Positions 17,832-27,417 of a DNA stretch of 64,000 nt are shown here, piece by piece. Source of the stretch: Natranaerobius thermophilus JW/NM-WN-LF (GTDB taxonomy: Bacteria; Bacillota; Natranaerobiia; Natranaerobiales; Natranaerobiaceae); contig NC_010718.1 of NCBI RefSeq assembly GCF_000020005.1, forward strand, positions 2,748,001 through 2,812,000, read 5' to 3'. The notes beneath the pieces were generated by a model, which was not told where the DNA came from, ran no database searches, and was given only the letters and a program-made list of their open reading frames with translations. Made by a program: the position numbers and the translations under genes. Every line of letters begins with the position of its first letter. The stretch's first letter is position 1.

Positions 17832-18961
17832 CCCATAATCACAGATGCAAGTAGACCTGTCAAAAATGCTTTAATTCCAAGTTCTTTTAAAGATGATAAA
17901 TTTATCCCCAGCCCTATACCGGCAAGGGCCATAACAATCAATAAATTGGATAGATTACTCAAAATATCGATTCCAAGCTGAGGAAATATATCTACAGTCC
18001 TGAGGGCTACCATGACCAAAAAACCGATAACAAACCAGGGAAAGACTTTTATAAAGCTAACCCGCTTACTGGCTTGCTCATTCCCATGATTTTCTCCTTC
18101 CCCAACTCCCTCACATTTACTTTCACTTTCTTTTTTACATTCACTTTCTTTTTTACATTCACTTTCACCTACCCTCTCACTTTCTCTTTCACCGTCTCTT
18201 TCACATTCTCTTTCACCGTCTCTGATATCTCTGCTGCTTATATAAGACAGATATAATAACAAGGGAGCAATAAATATATTCCTGGTCAACTTGATAACTG
18301 TGGCGACTTCTCCAGCAGACTCACTAAATGAGAAGGCAGCAGCCACCACTTGGCCCGTGTCATTTATGGCCGTTCCTGCCCAGGTTCCGAACTCCAAAGA
18401 GCTCATCCCTAGCATCATCCCAATGAGAGGATAGATAACTATAGCACTCAAGCCAAAAGTCGTAATAGTGGCAACAGAAAAAGCTACTTCCTCATCCTTG
18501 GCCTTAATAATTGGTGAGCTAGCCACAATGGCACTATTTCCGCAGATGGCCGTTCCTATTGCTATTAAGATGGCCAGATTATATGGTACGCCAAATTTTT
18601 TAGATAGTTGTGTAACTAATGTAAGTGCAAGTAATATACATACTATGATTATAAGTAGAGATAAACTTCCGAGCTCAATTATCTCAAAAAAACTGAGCCT
18701 AACCCCCATTAAAATTATCCCCAGTTTTAAAAGCTTTTTAGCAGCAAAATCACTTCCTGGATTAATGCTTTCTGGGATAGAACACAGATTGCTCAAAAGA
18801 AGTCCAATTAAAAGTGCAACTATCACCGAACTTACTGGATCATATAAAAAATTAACAAATAGCGAAAACAAAGCAATTATAAATACAAATCCTAAACCTG
18901 GACCTAAGCTTTGAAGTAAACTTTGATCTAAACGTGATGTTAATCCTGGTTTTTTTGTCAT
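17828..18961 (-). CDS. YeiH/UPF0324-family membrane protein (putative sulfate exporter type), 3' end truncated
   Basis: 377 residues with about 10 membrane segments, recognised as YeiH family by GTAICGNSAIVASSPIIKAK and NDTGQVVAAAF. Function in the family is poorly known (putative anion or sulfate exporter). Two oddities. First, a loop of about 55 residues near 240-295 is replaced by a charged low-complexity stretch (repeats of GERE, ESECKK), encoded by a CT-rich tandem repeat at ~18105-18230. Second, the protein stops abruptly after ...LASVIMG in the last helix, where the sequence runs into the radical SAM relic, so the C-terminus was probably lost by recombination. It may be non-functional. 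Confidence 0.8.
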   Translation of the reverse strand: MTKKPGLTSRLDQSLLQSLGPGLGFVFIIALFSLFVNFLYDPVSSVIVALLIGLLLSNLCSIPESINPGSDFAAKKLLKLGIILMGVRLSFFEIIELGSLSLLIIIVCILLALTLVTQLSKKFGVPYNLAILIAIGTAICGNSAIVASSPIIKAKDEEVAFSVATITTFGLSAIVIYPLIGMMLGMSSLEFGTWAGTAINDTGQVVAAAFSFSESAGEVATVIKLTRNIFIAPLLLYLSYISSRDIRDGERECERDGERESERVGESECKKESECKKESESKCEGVGEGENHGNEQASKRVSFIKVFPWFVIGFLVMVALRTVDIFPQLGIDILSNLSNLLIVMALAGIGLGINLSSLKELGIKAFLTGLLASVIMG

Positions 18962-19014
18962 AGCTAAAAGAATACGACACTCCCTTTGGTAAAAGTTAAA
19001 TTCCCAATTGATAA

Positions 19015-21051
19015 TTAAATCTTAAACTGATTCACTATATCATTTAGTTTTTCCGCCATTTCTGCAAGTTCAGATGTTGCTTCAACGATTTCATTTGTGG
19101 AATGACCTTGTTCTTTAGTAGCTGTAGCAACATTTTCTGCATATTGTGCTGCTTCTTGGCTTACTTGAGAAATTTCATTAACTGCATTAATAACAAATTC
19201 ACTATTTTCATTCATAGTATTTACTCCTAATGAAATTTCTTTAATATATTGACTTAAGTTCTCCATTTCCTGATTGGTTTTATAAAAATTGTCTGCAGTG
19301 GATTCAATCACAGAAACACTATTATCAACGGAATTATTGGTATCGTCAACTTCAGCAACTGTCTTTTGAACTCCTTCTTGTATCTCATTAATCAAGCTGG
19401 TAATTTGTTCTGTAGAATTGGATGTTTCTTCAGCTAACTTCCTTATTTCCTCAGCTACTACACTAAACCCTTGGCCAGCTTCTCCCGCACGGGCGGCTTC
19501 AATTGCAGCATTTAAGGCCAATAAATTTGTTTGAGATGAGATGTCGTTTATTATATCAGTTATCTCTCCTATTTTTTTTGAAAGTTCGCCTAATTTGTTA
19601 ATTTGCTCTGTAACTCCAAGAGTTCTATTTTTTACATCTTTAACCTGATTAATAGAGTTATTTATCGACTCATTTCCCAATTCTATGTTTTCAATCACGT
19701 TATTAGCTTGTTTATTCATTTTTGTGGATTTGTATCCTATATCATCTATTTCATTTTTTAGACTATCTACATTGCTTTTAGTTTCCTCCACTTGAGCAGA
19801 CTGTTCTTCAGCACCAGAAGCAATTTCTTGTACAGATTTACCCATATCCTCTGTGGAAGTAGAAATTTCTTCACTAGAAGCCGATAACTCTTCACTAGAA
19901 GTAGCAAGGTTATCTGCAACACTCATTATATTGGTAATAATATCTTTTAGATTCTTCTGCATAGAATCAAAATTACTAGCTAAATCTCCAATTTCATCTT
20001 TTCTATTGATATATTTTTGAGAAATCTCTTTAGTAAAATCGCCTTCGGCAATCACTGCAGTAAAGTCTTTAGTCTCGTTAATAGGATTGATTACTAAATT
20101 TTTAATCATAAAATATAAAATTAGCAAAAAAGCAAAAATGCTAATAACAGATATAATAATTAGATAGTATACTTGATTTTGAATGCCTAATTCTTCAGTT
20201 GGAAGAGTCAAAATCAATTTTAAACCTGTATCTCCTATATCTGCATGAGAAACGAAATGTTCGCTTTCATTAATCATAGCAGTATTTAACTGATCACCTT
20301 CAGCTGACAATATATCTGAAGCAACATCAGTTAGACTACTCATTTCCTGATCTTCAATGTTAATTCCGGGCTCGTCTATATGAGGGTTTACTATAAAATT
20401 GCCATTATCAGCTATTAAATAGGCTTCTCCATTATCTCCGATACTAATATTTTCAACGTAACTTTGTAAACCTTCTAAATTAATGTCAATAGAAGTAACA
20501 CCTATTATTTCATCATCTGAAAAAATTGGTGTTGAATAGGTCATCATTGTAATATCTGAAACTTCATCATAATAAGGTTCAGTCCAAACTGATTCTCCAC
20601 TATCTCTTCCAGCTTCATACCAATCATGAGTGAAATAATCATATTCTTCATTACTATATTCCCAAGTTACTAAAACTTCACTTTCTTCTTGATGAACATA
20701 TGGACCATAGAATTCTTCGTCTTCTTCATATTGATAAGGCTCCATCCAAAAACCAGAACCCATGACAAGGTCAATTTCAGTAATAAAATCTTTTATATAA
20801 TCTAAATTCATATCAGTATCACGACTTTTTGCAATTAAAGAACTCAAGCCTTTAGCACTTTGGTCTATTCTCAAAAAGTCAGAGTTCATGTTTTCTGTTT
20901 CTTGTTCGATCCTGGATATTAAGTGCGATTCTGCTTCACTACTTAAATCTTCTCGATAAGATCCAATAATAAAATAAATTTGTAGAGAAAAAACGACCAC
21001 TGATATTAATAACATAAGCATTAAAATTTTCTTATTTAAAGAATTTCCCAT
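19015..21051 (-). CDS. Methyl-accepting chemotaxis protein
   Basis: 678 residues. Residues 7-30 are a membrane segment. About 35-285 is an extracellular dCache-type ligand domain ([38 protein letters not shown]). A second membrane segment lies near 292-315, then HAMP (~315-370) and the long signalling coiled coil with the conserved tip [20 protein letters not shown]. Such receptors control the CheA kinase; the ligand is unknown. No C-terminal CheR-binding pentapeptide is seen. ATG behind AAAGGGGA. It stands alone, with no other chemotaxis genes here. Confidence 0.92.
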   Translation of the reverse strand: MGNSLNKKILMLMLLISVVVFSLQIYFIIGSYREDLSSEAESHLISRIEQETENMNSDFLRIDQSAKGLSSLIAKSRDTDMNLDYIKDFITEIDLVMGSGFWMEPYQYEEDEEFYGPYVHQEESEVLVTWEYSNEEYDYFTHDWYEAGRDSGESVWTEPYYDEVSDITMMTYSTPIFSDDEIIGVTSIDINLEGLQSYVENISIGDNGEAYLIADNGNFIVNPHIDEPGINIEDQEMSSLTDVASDILSAEGDQLNTAMINESEHFVSHADIGDTGLKLILTLPTEELGIQNQVYYLIIISVISIFAFLLILYFMIKNLVINPINETKDFTAVIAEGDFTKEISQKYINRKDEIGDLASNFDSMQKNLKDIITNIMSVADNLATSSEELSASSEEISTSTEDMGKSVQEIASGAEEQSAQVEETKSNVDSLKNEIDDIGYKSTKMNKQANNVIENIELGNESINNSINQVKDVKNRTLGVTEQINKLGELSKKIGEITDIINDISSQTNLLALNAAIEAARAGEAGQGFSVVAEEIRKLAEETSNSTEQITSLINEIQEGVQKTVAEVDDTNNSVDNSVSVIESTADNFYKTNQEMENLSQYIKEISLGVNTMNENSEFVINAVNEISQVSQEAAQYAENVATATKEQGHSTNEIVEATSELAEMAEKLNDIVNQFKI

Positions 21052-21067
21052 ATATAATCCCCTTTCT

Positions 21068-21431
21068 CTATGTTTAGTTCTGTTAAGTTATATGATATTT
21101 AATCAGTCTCCGTCCCGGAGTTAAGATAGTTTTAGACAGAAATCAAAACCCTCCGGGAGAAAGGAGACTGATTCATGACTAAAGTTGTATGCCCTAGATG
21201 CAATAACAACTGCTCTGACAAGTTTAATAAGTTTGGTTTTGATAATCATGGTCACCAAGCAATGTTTTGAATCAGTCTACTCCTGCTCAAGTTGCTGGGA
21301 TTAATTACTCTAATCGTAATAGGACTTTTTGTCTTTTACATAGTAATAATGCCGCTTGAATGCCAAATCTTTTGAAATCTTGCGAGCAAGTGAGCTTATT
21401 TTTCATAACAACTTAACAGACTCCTATGTTT
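21068..21431. mobile_element. Internally deleted IS (IS6-like) with 8-bp target duplication
   Basis: Target duplication CTATGTTT at 21068-21075 and 21424-21431. Inside, the ends share TCTGTTAAGTT (21079-21089 and, inverted, 21410-21420), reminiscent of IS6/IS26-family ends. An ATG at 21175 behind AAAGGAG starts MTKVVCPRCNNNCSDK, a zinc-ribbon transposase N-terminus that stops after 31 residues. About 350 bp remain of an element normally >700 bp. A long inverted repeat (AATCAGTCTCC with GGAGACTGATT, 21101-21174) sits before the ATG. The family assignment is tentative. Confidence 0.7.
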
Positions 21432-21631
21432 TAAACCTGCTAGTTCAAATCGCTAATAAATATTATCTGTCATTTGTTGTTATTGTCTGTCGAATAAGTA
21501 TTTTCTTTATATTGTCTTAATATTCCTTCTAATCATTCCTACATTTTATACTTTTTTCGACTAATAAGATTTCTCAATTTGCCATAGAGGTTTAATTCTG
21601 ATTATAAAATTATCTCTAAACAAGTATAAAT

Positions 21632-21978
21632 ATGGTTGCAGAAGTGCTAAATCTCGTATCAGATAGCTACAATGATCTGGATCAAGAGATAACAGAAAGC
21701 GATAATACTTTAAAAAATATTATTAGTAATCCAAAATTTTTAAAGCCATAGAAAAACTAACGCCAAGACAACAACAAGCAATTCAAATGCTTTATCTTGA
21801 AAACTAAACCAAAAAAGAAATCGCCGAAGATTTAAAAACAAGTGTGCAAGCTGTCAATAAAAATAAAAAGAAAGCCTTAAATCAATTGCGAGAGGAACTA
21901 GAGAAAGGGGATTTTAGAAATATGCTAAAAATATTATTGACTCTATACTCTTTAATGGTATTACTAAATAATGTATAA
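21632..21978 (+). pseudogene. Sigma-70 region 4-like gene relic
   Basis: The frame starting at the ATG at 21632 reads MVAEVLNLVSDSYNDL... A one-base loss near 21748 then shifts the frame to AIEKLTPRQQQAIQMLYLEN, followed by a stop, then KKEIAEDLKTSVQAVNKNKKKALNQL. This is a helix-turn-helix of sigma region 4 type with one frameshift and one nonsense codon. Possibly a small phage-like or alternative sigma factor, no longer functional. Confidence 0.65.
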
Positions 21979-22027
21979 TTATATCGATACTTGATATCTT
22001 TAGATATCCGGCGGGAGGGAGAAAAAT

Positions 22028-22186
22028 TTGCTTTTAATTTTAATTTCATTAATAACAGGTTTTATAGGTATGATGTTCGGAAGTTATGTCGGTGGAGAAG
22101 CTTCTATGTTTTTCTGGGGATTCTTTGGGATTATAAGCCCTGCTTTATTTGTGCTAGAGAAAATATATATGAAGTTCGGAGGTTAG
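22028..22186 (+). CDS. Small membrane protein (52 residues)
   Basis: TTG start at 22028 behind GGGAGGGAG. It reads MLLILISLITGFIGMMFGSY... and ends KIYMKFGG. Two hydrophobic segments are separated by a Gly/Ser-rich turn. No family recognised. A very strong ribosome-binding site and an unbroken frame in a decayed neighbourhood support it as a real gene. Confidence 0.5.
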   Translation: MLLILISLITGFIGMMFGSYVGGEASMFFWGFFGIISPALFVLEKIYMKFGG

Positions 22187-22194
22187 AAAAAACT

Positions 22195-22806
22195 TTAGTT
22201 AGCAATTCTTATCAAATATACATGGTTGTATTCTTCTATAACTTTTTCTCTGGTTTCTTTATCGTTGATATCTTTAATATCTGAATACTTATCTACTCCC
22301 TCGGCATTAGCAATAACCGCTCCTGCTATGATATTTTTGTCATCACTTATCTCTATTCCCTCTTCTAGTCCTATAAAGTTTGTTGAAGGGTTTTGGTGTT
22401 CAGGTAGTTCGATTTCAATTGTTTTTCCATTCCACGTAACTTCTTCTGATGTTTGTCCATGAATGGCCGCAAATTTCCATTCTTCACCTTTTCTATTGAT
22501 AGTGATATTACCTGTATCTTCTGAACTGACATTTAAAACAGTTTGACTATCTTCCAAGTTCCCATCCTTGTAATGCTCAAGCTCAATTCCAAAATTCTCG
22601 CCTTCTACGAAATTATAATCATATATCCAGGTATGATCACCAAGGGGAACAATTGCACGCTCGGCTTCAAAGGATAGTTCCGCCGGCTCTATAGTAAGAT
22701 TTTCTTCAGGTTCTCCTATCCCAGAACTCTGCTGGTTGCAACCACTAACAAAATACAGAGACAAAACAGATACTATCACAACCAACAAACCTTTTTTAAA
22801 ATTCAA
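22195..22806 (-). CDS. Lipoprotein of unknown function
   Basis: 203 residues from a TTG start behind GGAGGTGG. Signal peptide with lipobox VSGC (Cys 23), so lipid-anchored outside the membrane. The mature part is acidic, with predicted beta-strand pattern and no domain I recognise. It converges with the small ORF at 22028, ending 9 bp from it. No functional clue from neighbours. Confidence 0.7.
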   Translation of the reverse strand: MNFKKGLLVVIVSVLSLYFVSGCNQQSSGIGEPEENLTIEPAELSFEAERAIVPLGDHTWIYDYNFVEGENFGIELEHYKDGNLEDSQTVLNVSSEDTGNITINRKGEEWKFAAIHGQTSEEVTWNGKTIEIELPEHQNPSTNFIGLEEGIEISDDKNIIAGAVIANAEGVDKYSDIKDINDKETREKVIEEYNHVYLIRIAN

Positions 22807-23131
22807 TTTAAGCCACCTCCAGTTTTCTATAAGACAAAAAACCCTTTAAACTTTATTATATTTGATTTTAACACAAGGTGACCATTTGACAAAATTTGAC
22901 ATGTGCTATAAATCATTATTGTTAAGAATTAAAATATGCATCATTTAGGTTTTACAATATCCTTTTCATGTTTGTATAGCGGCTATTTGTGAATCGAAGA
23001 AGGTTAAGGAAAATTTTTCTATAATTAGTTATTCAAAACATATTAGGAGGCCCAATACTTTATTTATCCAGGATTTTCAATCCGTTTCAAGGGTATCACA
23101 CTATAGTCACTTATGGATCACTGACACTATT
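22807..23131. other. Intergenic region before the decayed kinase
   Basis: AT-rich. A good ribosome-binding site (AGGAGG near 23045) is followed by a frame with CTT, not a start codon, reading hydrophobic residues up to a stop near 23172; probably the decayed membrane part of the kinase gene that follows. Nothing else seen. Confidence 0.4.
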
Positions 23132-24040
23132 GTGTACTTTTATAGGGCTGCGGGGTTTTACATCGTTTTAAATAAAACTAATTTTTATATATCAGATTTG
23201 CAATTACCAAATTGGGAAACAAATGAAAAAAGAAAAATAATATTATTCATTACTCTAAACACAGCTTTAATCACAGATGTTATTCTGCATTTTATTTTAT
23301 CAATAAACATCCAGTCCTATAATCTTTTTCCGACAATAACCACTATTTTAATTACTGGCCTAACAATAATGAGTTTGTTCGTAATAAAATTTTTGATGAA
23401 AAATAAAAAAACTATAGAGGTGAAAAATTTACATAACTATGTAGATAAAACTAAAAAAATTATAGACATGCTCAATACTAAATCACACGAACACAAGCGA
23501 AATTCAGAAACTGTTAAAGCTATGATCGGATTAGGTGAACATCAAGAAGCAAGTAAATACATAAATCAAATTCCAAATCAAGAAAAAAACAAAGAATGTA
23601 TTCATATGTTAAAGATCCTGCTTTAAATATCACGTTAAATACTCAAAAAAAATTAGCGGATGAAAAAAATATCGATTTTGACTTTGCTATTAAAGACGAT
23701 ATTTCACAATGGAATATTAAATCATGGGATTTAAATACATTAGTTGGCAACCTTATAAATAACTCGTTTGAGGCAGTTATCAACAATGAGGAAAAAAATA
23801 TGTTGGGCTTGAATTTATAAGTGATTCTAGAGGAAAATGATTATTGTTTCTAATAATGGCTCGAAAATATCAAGGAATAATCTAGGTAAAATTTTTGAAC
23901 AGGGATATTCAACTAAGGGGAATGCCAGGGGATATGGTTTACACATAGTTAAGAATATTACGCAAAATTACAATGCTGAAATAGAAGTTAGTTCAACCAA
24001 ATATAAAACCGAGTTTTTTATTATTTTTCCCCAGATTTAG
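23132..24040 (+). pseudogene. GHKL-type sensor histidine kinase, frameshifted
   Basis: Three successive frames (23132-23626, 23596-23820, 23837-24040) read in order as one kinase. First, membrane segments and a dimerisation helix with a candidate phospho-His (KSHEHKRNSETVKAMIGLG). Then the N-box region (NTLVGNLINNSFEAVINN), then the G-box region (GKIFEQGYSTKGNARGYGLHIVKN). The HATPase and helix types match Spo0B/CitA/AgrC-like kinases. At least two frameshifts, near 23615 and 23820, inactivate it. The response regulator gene that follows is also broken. Confidence 0.8.
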
Positions 24041-24053
24041 GAGGAAGTTCAGC

Positions 24054-24161
24054 ATGATAAAACGATTGTCTAATTTAATCGCCTTTAAAATTGGAAGTGA
24101 ACTAAAGTCTTATTATAGGGGGGTAGGCTACCCCTATAATCTTTTAACAGAGGTGAAATGA
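24054..24161 (+). CDS. Short ORF between kinase and regulator relics
   Basis: 35 codons from an ATG behind AGGAGG: MIKRLSNLIAFKIGSELK, then residues encoded by a hairpin (TTATAGGGG with CCCCTATAA, near 24112-24140). The first 18 residues resemble the start of AgrB-type proteases, which would fit a quorum-sensing locus with a GHKL kinase and LytTR regulator. It could be an AgrB stub or a leader peptide; weak evidence. Confidence 0.35.
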   Translation: MIKRLSNLIAFKIGSELKSYYRGVGYPYNLLTEVK

Positions 24162-24165
24162 AGTT

Positions 24166-24907
24166 ATGGAAGCATTAATTTTAGAAGACGAAAAATTCAC
24201 AAGGAAATATTATAAAACTATTATCGAAAAAAATCCCGATATAAGTACCGTACACACCACTTTTAACCCAGAAAAAGCAAGTTCAATTAATAACCGATAA
24301 GAAGATAGAACTTGGTATAATAGATATAGAACTAACAGGACAAAACAGAAACGGTTTAGAAACTGCTAAAGTGATTAGACAAATAAGTGAGGATATAGAA
24401 CTTATTTTTTTAACAGGGTATTCAGAGTATGCTTTAAATTCATTTGAAGTTTATCCCTTCAATTATTTAGTTAAACCTATTGATGAAGAGCGTTTACTTG
24501 AAGTTATCGGCCAAGCTACGAAAAAAATTAAAAGCTTTACAGAACATGAAGAAATCAAAAAAATAGCTTTTAATGAACAAGGGAAAATCATTCAAATTCC
24601 TCTACAAAGTATAATATTCATAGAAAAAATTAAAAAAACAAGAAAGTCGCAAATATATTGCGACAATAGTTATAGTTGTATTGTATCACTGAACTTGAAT
24701 GAACTTGAAGAACAACTTACCAATGAGTTTGTAAGATGTCATAAATCTTTTATAGTGAATACAAATAAAATATTGGAAGTAAAAAATACGTGTTCCCGCA
24801 ATTATGAAGTGATTTTTAAAAAAATTAATAAAACTGCCCTGTCCAGTGTTCGTGGATATAAAAGATTGAGGAAAATAATTATTGGAGTCTGTCAAGGGTC
24901 AGTGTAA
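24166..24907 (+). pseudogene. LytTR-family response regulator, frameshifted
   Basis: ATG at 24166: MEALILEDEKFTRKYYKTII (receiver start with the acidic pair). The frame breaks near 24290 and resumes one base over as QLITDKKIELGIIDIELTG (phospho-acceptor Asp in IIDIEL), then FLTGYSEYALNSFEVYPFNY and a C-terminal LytTR DNA-binding domain (RCHKSFIVNTNKILEV, ~residues 140-240). Without the frameshift it would be a normal AgrA/LytR-type regulator of about 245 residues. Paired with the broken kinase upstream. Confidence 0.8.
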
Positions 24908-25004
24908 GAGTCTATCAAATAATTGGTATAAACAATCGTATTATTACCTATAGGAAGAACTTAAATACAGTGAAGAAATCGAGAGCGAGGAGGGTTTCCC
25001 GAGT

Positions 25005-25023
25005 GAGGGAGCATAGCTCCCTC
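25005..25023. terminator. Perfect stem-loop
   Basis: GAGGGAGC-ATA-GCTCCCTC, 8-bp perfect stem. An outer AATCGAG/CTCGATT pairing is also possible. It lies between the LytTR relic and the convergent small membrane gene. T-rich sequence follows on the plus strand after a few bases. Likely a terminator for either side. Confidence 0.55.
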
Positions 25024-25103
25024 GATTGTTAATTTTTGAGATTTTATGGTGATTATAAATTCTCATAATAATAGTTATCTTACTCAAAATCAGAAAGTAT
25101 TTC

Positions 25104-25280
25104 TTACTTTTTGCTAAAGTCAGATTCATCTTCGTTTTCATTTTTAGTATCAATTTTCTCTTGGGCCTCTAACTTTCCTTTTTTCACAGCATTCTTCACT
25201 AAATAATATCCTCCCGTTACAATAATAGCTAAAACAATCAAGATTAAAATTGATTCAAAAATGCCAATTCTTCCGAGCAT
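25104..25280 (-). CDS. Small single-pass membrane protein (58 residues)
   Basis: ATG at 25280 behind AGGGGGA. One hydrophobic helix (SILILIVLAIIVTGGYYLV region), then a charged tail rich in Lys, Glu and Asp. No family recognised. The good ribosome-binding site and composition support it as a real gene. Confidence 0.55.
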   Translation of the reverse strand: MLGRIGIFESILILIVLAIIVTGGYYLVKNAVKKGKLEAQEKIDTKNENEDESDFSKK

Positions 25281-25855
25281 CTAATTCCCCCTAATTTAGT
25301 ATTGCTGATCCTATAATACTACTCCCTTTACTTTCCTGTGTTGAAGGCTGTTAGTCTATATGAAATTAGAAATTAACGATATTGTTTAATTAAAAAAAAG
25401 GAGGTACTAACGTTTTTAAAATTTAATTAATTTTTACTCTGTTTCTAAATATTTTTCTTCTGCAGGTGTCTTTTCATTTTCTTCTGAAGTTATTGGAGAT
25501 GCTTGACAATATACTCACTCATTCTCAAGATTTCACTACCATCCATTTTAAGGACTAGGAAGAAAATTTCATATAATGCAATTTTTGTAAAACAGGAGTA
25601 CCTTTAAATAAGGGTTGTTCCTGGCAAAATATGGTGGCACATTTAATGGATCTCCACTTGTTCCTTGGTGGTTTTACCTCCCATATCTCACTGGGTCCAT
25701 TATGGCCCTTATAAATTCCTTCGTTCTACCTAGCCAAGGGTGGAGGCCAGTTTTGCTCCTTAGCAGGGTCAATGCCCGAATGGATTATTATGACTGGCTT
25801 CTCCGTGCTCCTTTTGTGGATGTAGTATAAATTCTTAAGACTCCAATTTGGCTGC
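25281..25855. other. Non-coding region beside the IS110 element
   Basis: 25281-25590 is AT-rich; a possible protein tail on the minus strand near 25430-25505 has no start. 25590-25830 is more GC-rich and full of short inverted repeats (for example GGG-CCAT-ATGG-CCC near 25696-25711, and CCAC/GGTGG nearby). This is the downstream non-coding end of the IS110 element and could encode a structured RNA. The 71-codon open frame across it looks accidental. Confidence 0.4.
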
Positions 25856-27139
25856 TTATGCAGCATCCTGCAATAAATTTAATGAACTGTTCTTTAACAT
25901 CATCCTGCCATTATAAGGTGTCTTTTTGGTACCTAGGGCAAACAAAACTCTGATCAATCTACACGCTAATGCTACAAGCGATTGTTTCTTTTTTAAGGGA
26001 TTTTCTGGCCTTGTGGTATAATAATCGTGTAATAACTTAAATTCAGGGTTTTTGGCTACTAATGGAATCACGCAGCGATATAAGAGTCCTCTCAAACGAG
26101 GTCGACCTCGTTTGGTTATCTTGGTTTCACCTTTGTGCTTACCTGAACTGTTCTCTTTTAGATTTAAGCCTGCCAGCTTCTTAATTTGATTTGGATGTTG
26201 ATAATTAGAAAGATCACCCACTTCAGCCAAAAATCCTGCCACTGTTACCATCCCTACTCCAGGAATACTCATCATTTCTTCTGCTCCTGGAATTTCTTTT
26301 AAAATATTTTCTATCTGAACAAGTACTTGTTCTAACTCTTCTATTAAAGCGTCATACTGCGACAATAGGGTTTTCAATTCTTGTCTTGCCATTATCTCGC
26401 CTTCTGTTAGCCCAGTACTGTTTTGGGCTGCTTCTTTCAGCTTTTTTGCTCTTTTTTTACCTACTGCTCGATTTACTTCTTGTTTCCAGCAACTTACTAT
26501 CTCTTCTTCACTATGACCTAATATTTCTTTTGGTAGGGGAAATTTTTTTAAAGTTAATAGTGCTGCTTTTCCATCCCAGTTCTTAAACACTGTGCTGAAT
26601 TCTGGGAAGTAGCGATCTAACCAATTGTCTACCCTACCTTTTACACGCCTTAAGTCATCTGTTAGCCGATCTCGCAAATTCATCCCATTCCGTAGTTCTG
26701 CATATATTCCTGTAGGGATATTGGGTACTGAGTAACGGCCATCTTTTACTAACTGTGCTATCACTTTTGCATCTTTAATATCATTTTTAGTTGGTGAGTT
26801 GTCGTCTAGTTCTTTGCTTTTCTTTACGTGATTTGGATTTACTAAAATAGTTTGGATACCTGTTTGCTTTAAAAATTGAGCTAGAGTCAGCCAGTATTGG
26901 CCAGTAGGTTCCATACCTACTAAGACTTCTTCTTTTGCTTGTTCTTGTTTGATTACCTCTAGCCAACTTAAAAACTTCTTAAAACCTTTCCTGGTGTTTT
27001 CAAAGGTGATTGGTTTCGAAAACTCCACACCCCGAAAATCCTGAGCTCTTGCTACGTGTTCTGCTTTTGCAATGTCTACTCCGATAATCAAACTTGACTC
27101 TTTTACTTGATTAATTCTCTCATTTTGGGTATACTTCAT
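25856..27139 (-). CDS. IS110-family transposase (DEDD recombinase)
   Basis: 427 residues. The N-terminal DEDD RuvC-like domain has GVDIAKAEHV near 20, MEPTGQYW near 79 and DAKVIAQLVKDGRYS near 127. The C-terminal Tnp_20 domain has IPGVGMVTVAGFLAEVGDLSNY, in which a catalytic Ser lies in this family. Complete, so the element may be active. IS110 enzymes recombine donor and target guided by a bridge RNA from the element's non-coding end. Different subgroup from the IS110 gene at 52912. Confidence 0.92.
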   Translation of the reverse strand: MKYTQNERINQVKESSLIIGVDIAKAEHVARAQDFRGVEFSKPITFENTRKGFKKFLSWLEVIKQEQAKEEVLVGMEPTGQYWLTLAQFLKQTGIQTILVNPNHVKKSKELDDNSPTKNDIKDAKVIAQLVKDGRYSVPNIPTGIYAELRNGMNLRDRLTDDLRRVKGRVDNWLDRYFPEFSTVFKNWDGKAALLTLKKFPLPKEILGHSEEEIVSCWKQEVNRAVGKKRAKKLKEAAQNSTGLTEGEIMARQELKTLLSQYDALIEELEQVLVQIENILKEIPGAEEMMSIPGVGMVTVAGFLAEVGDLSNYQHPNQIKKLAGLNLKENSSGKHKGETKITKRGRPRLRGLLYRCVIPLVAKNPEFKLLHDYYTTRPENPLKKKQSLVALACRLIRVLFALGTKKTPYNGRMMLKNSSLNLLQDAA

Positions 27140-27142
27140 GGT

Positions 27143-27224
27143 AAGTACCTCCTCTGCTTAAATTAAGGGTCGTCATTTCTAGGTGTAGCGACACCTCGTA
27201 TATTAGCAGGAGGTACTTTTTTTA
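27143..27224. promoter_or_regulatory. IS110 leader hairpin hiding the ribosome-binding site
   Basis: AAGTACCTCCT (27143-27153) pairs perfectly with AGGAGGTACTT (27208-27218), with an inner AGGTGT-AGCG-ACACCT hairpin. On the transposase strand the paired arm contains the AGGAGG ribosome-binding site; on the plus strand the structure ends in seven Ts and would terminate. Such a leader blocks translation of the transposase from outside transcripts. Confidence 0.75.
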
Positions 27225-27417
27225 TCAATCTTCATTTTAATTCATTACAGGAATGCTCCTTATAAATTAGTTAATGTTAGTACCTCCTTTCACCTAAATT
27301 GTAAGTCCTTAATAGCTTGCCATCAATAAAATATCATAATCGCGCGCCATATTAGCATAAATAATGTATAAGCTGACATAAACGAAACAATTTTGCACAG
27401 CTCTCAAGTTATTCGAC

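Noticed and set aside
19015-25300. Prophage or integrative element
   Set aside because: No integrase, structural or conjugation genes; only IS remnants and decayed regulators.
25615-25830. 71-codon plus-strand ORF
   Set aside because: No good start context, composition not protein-like, overlaps the structured IS110 end region.
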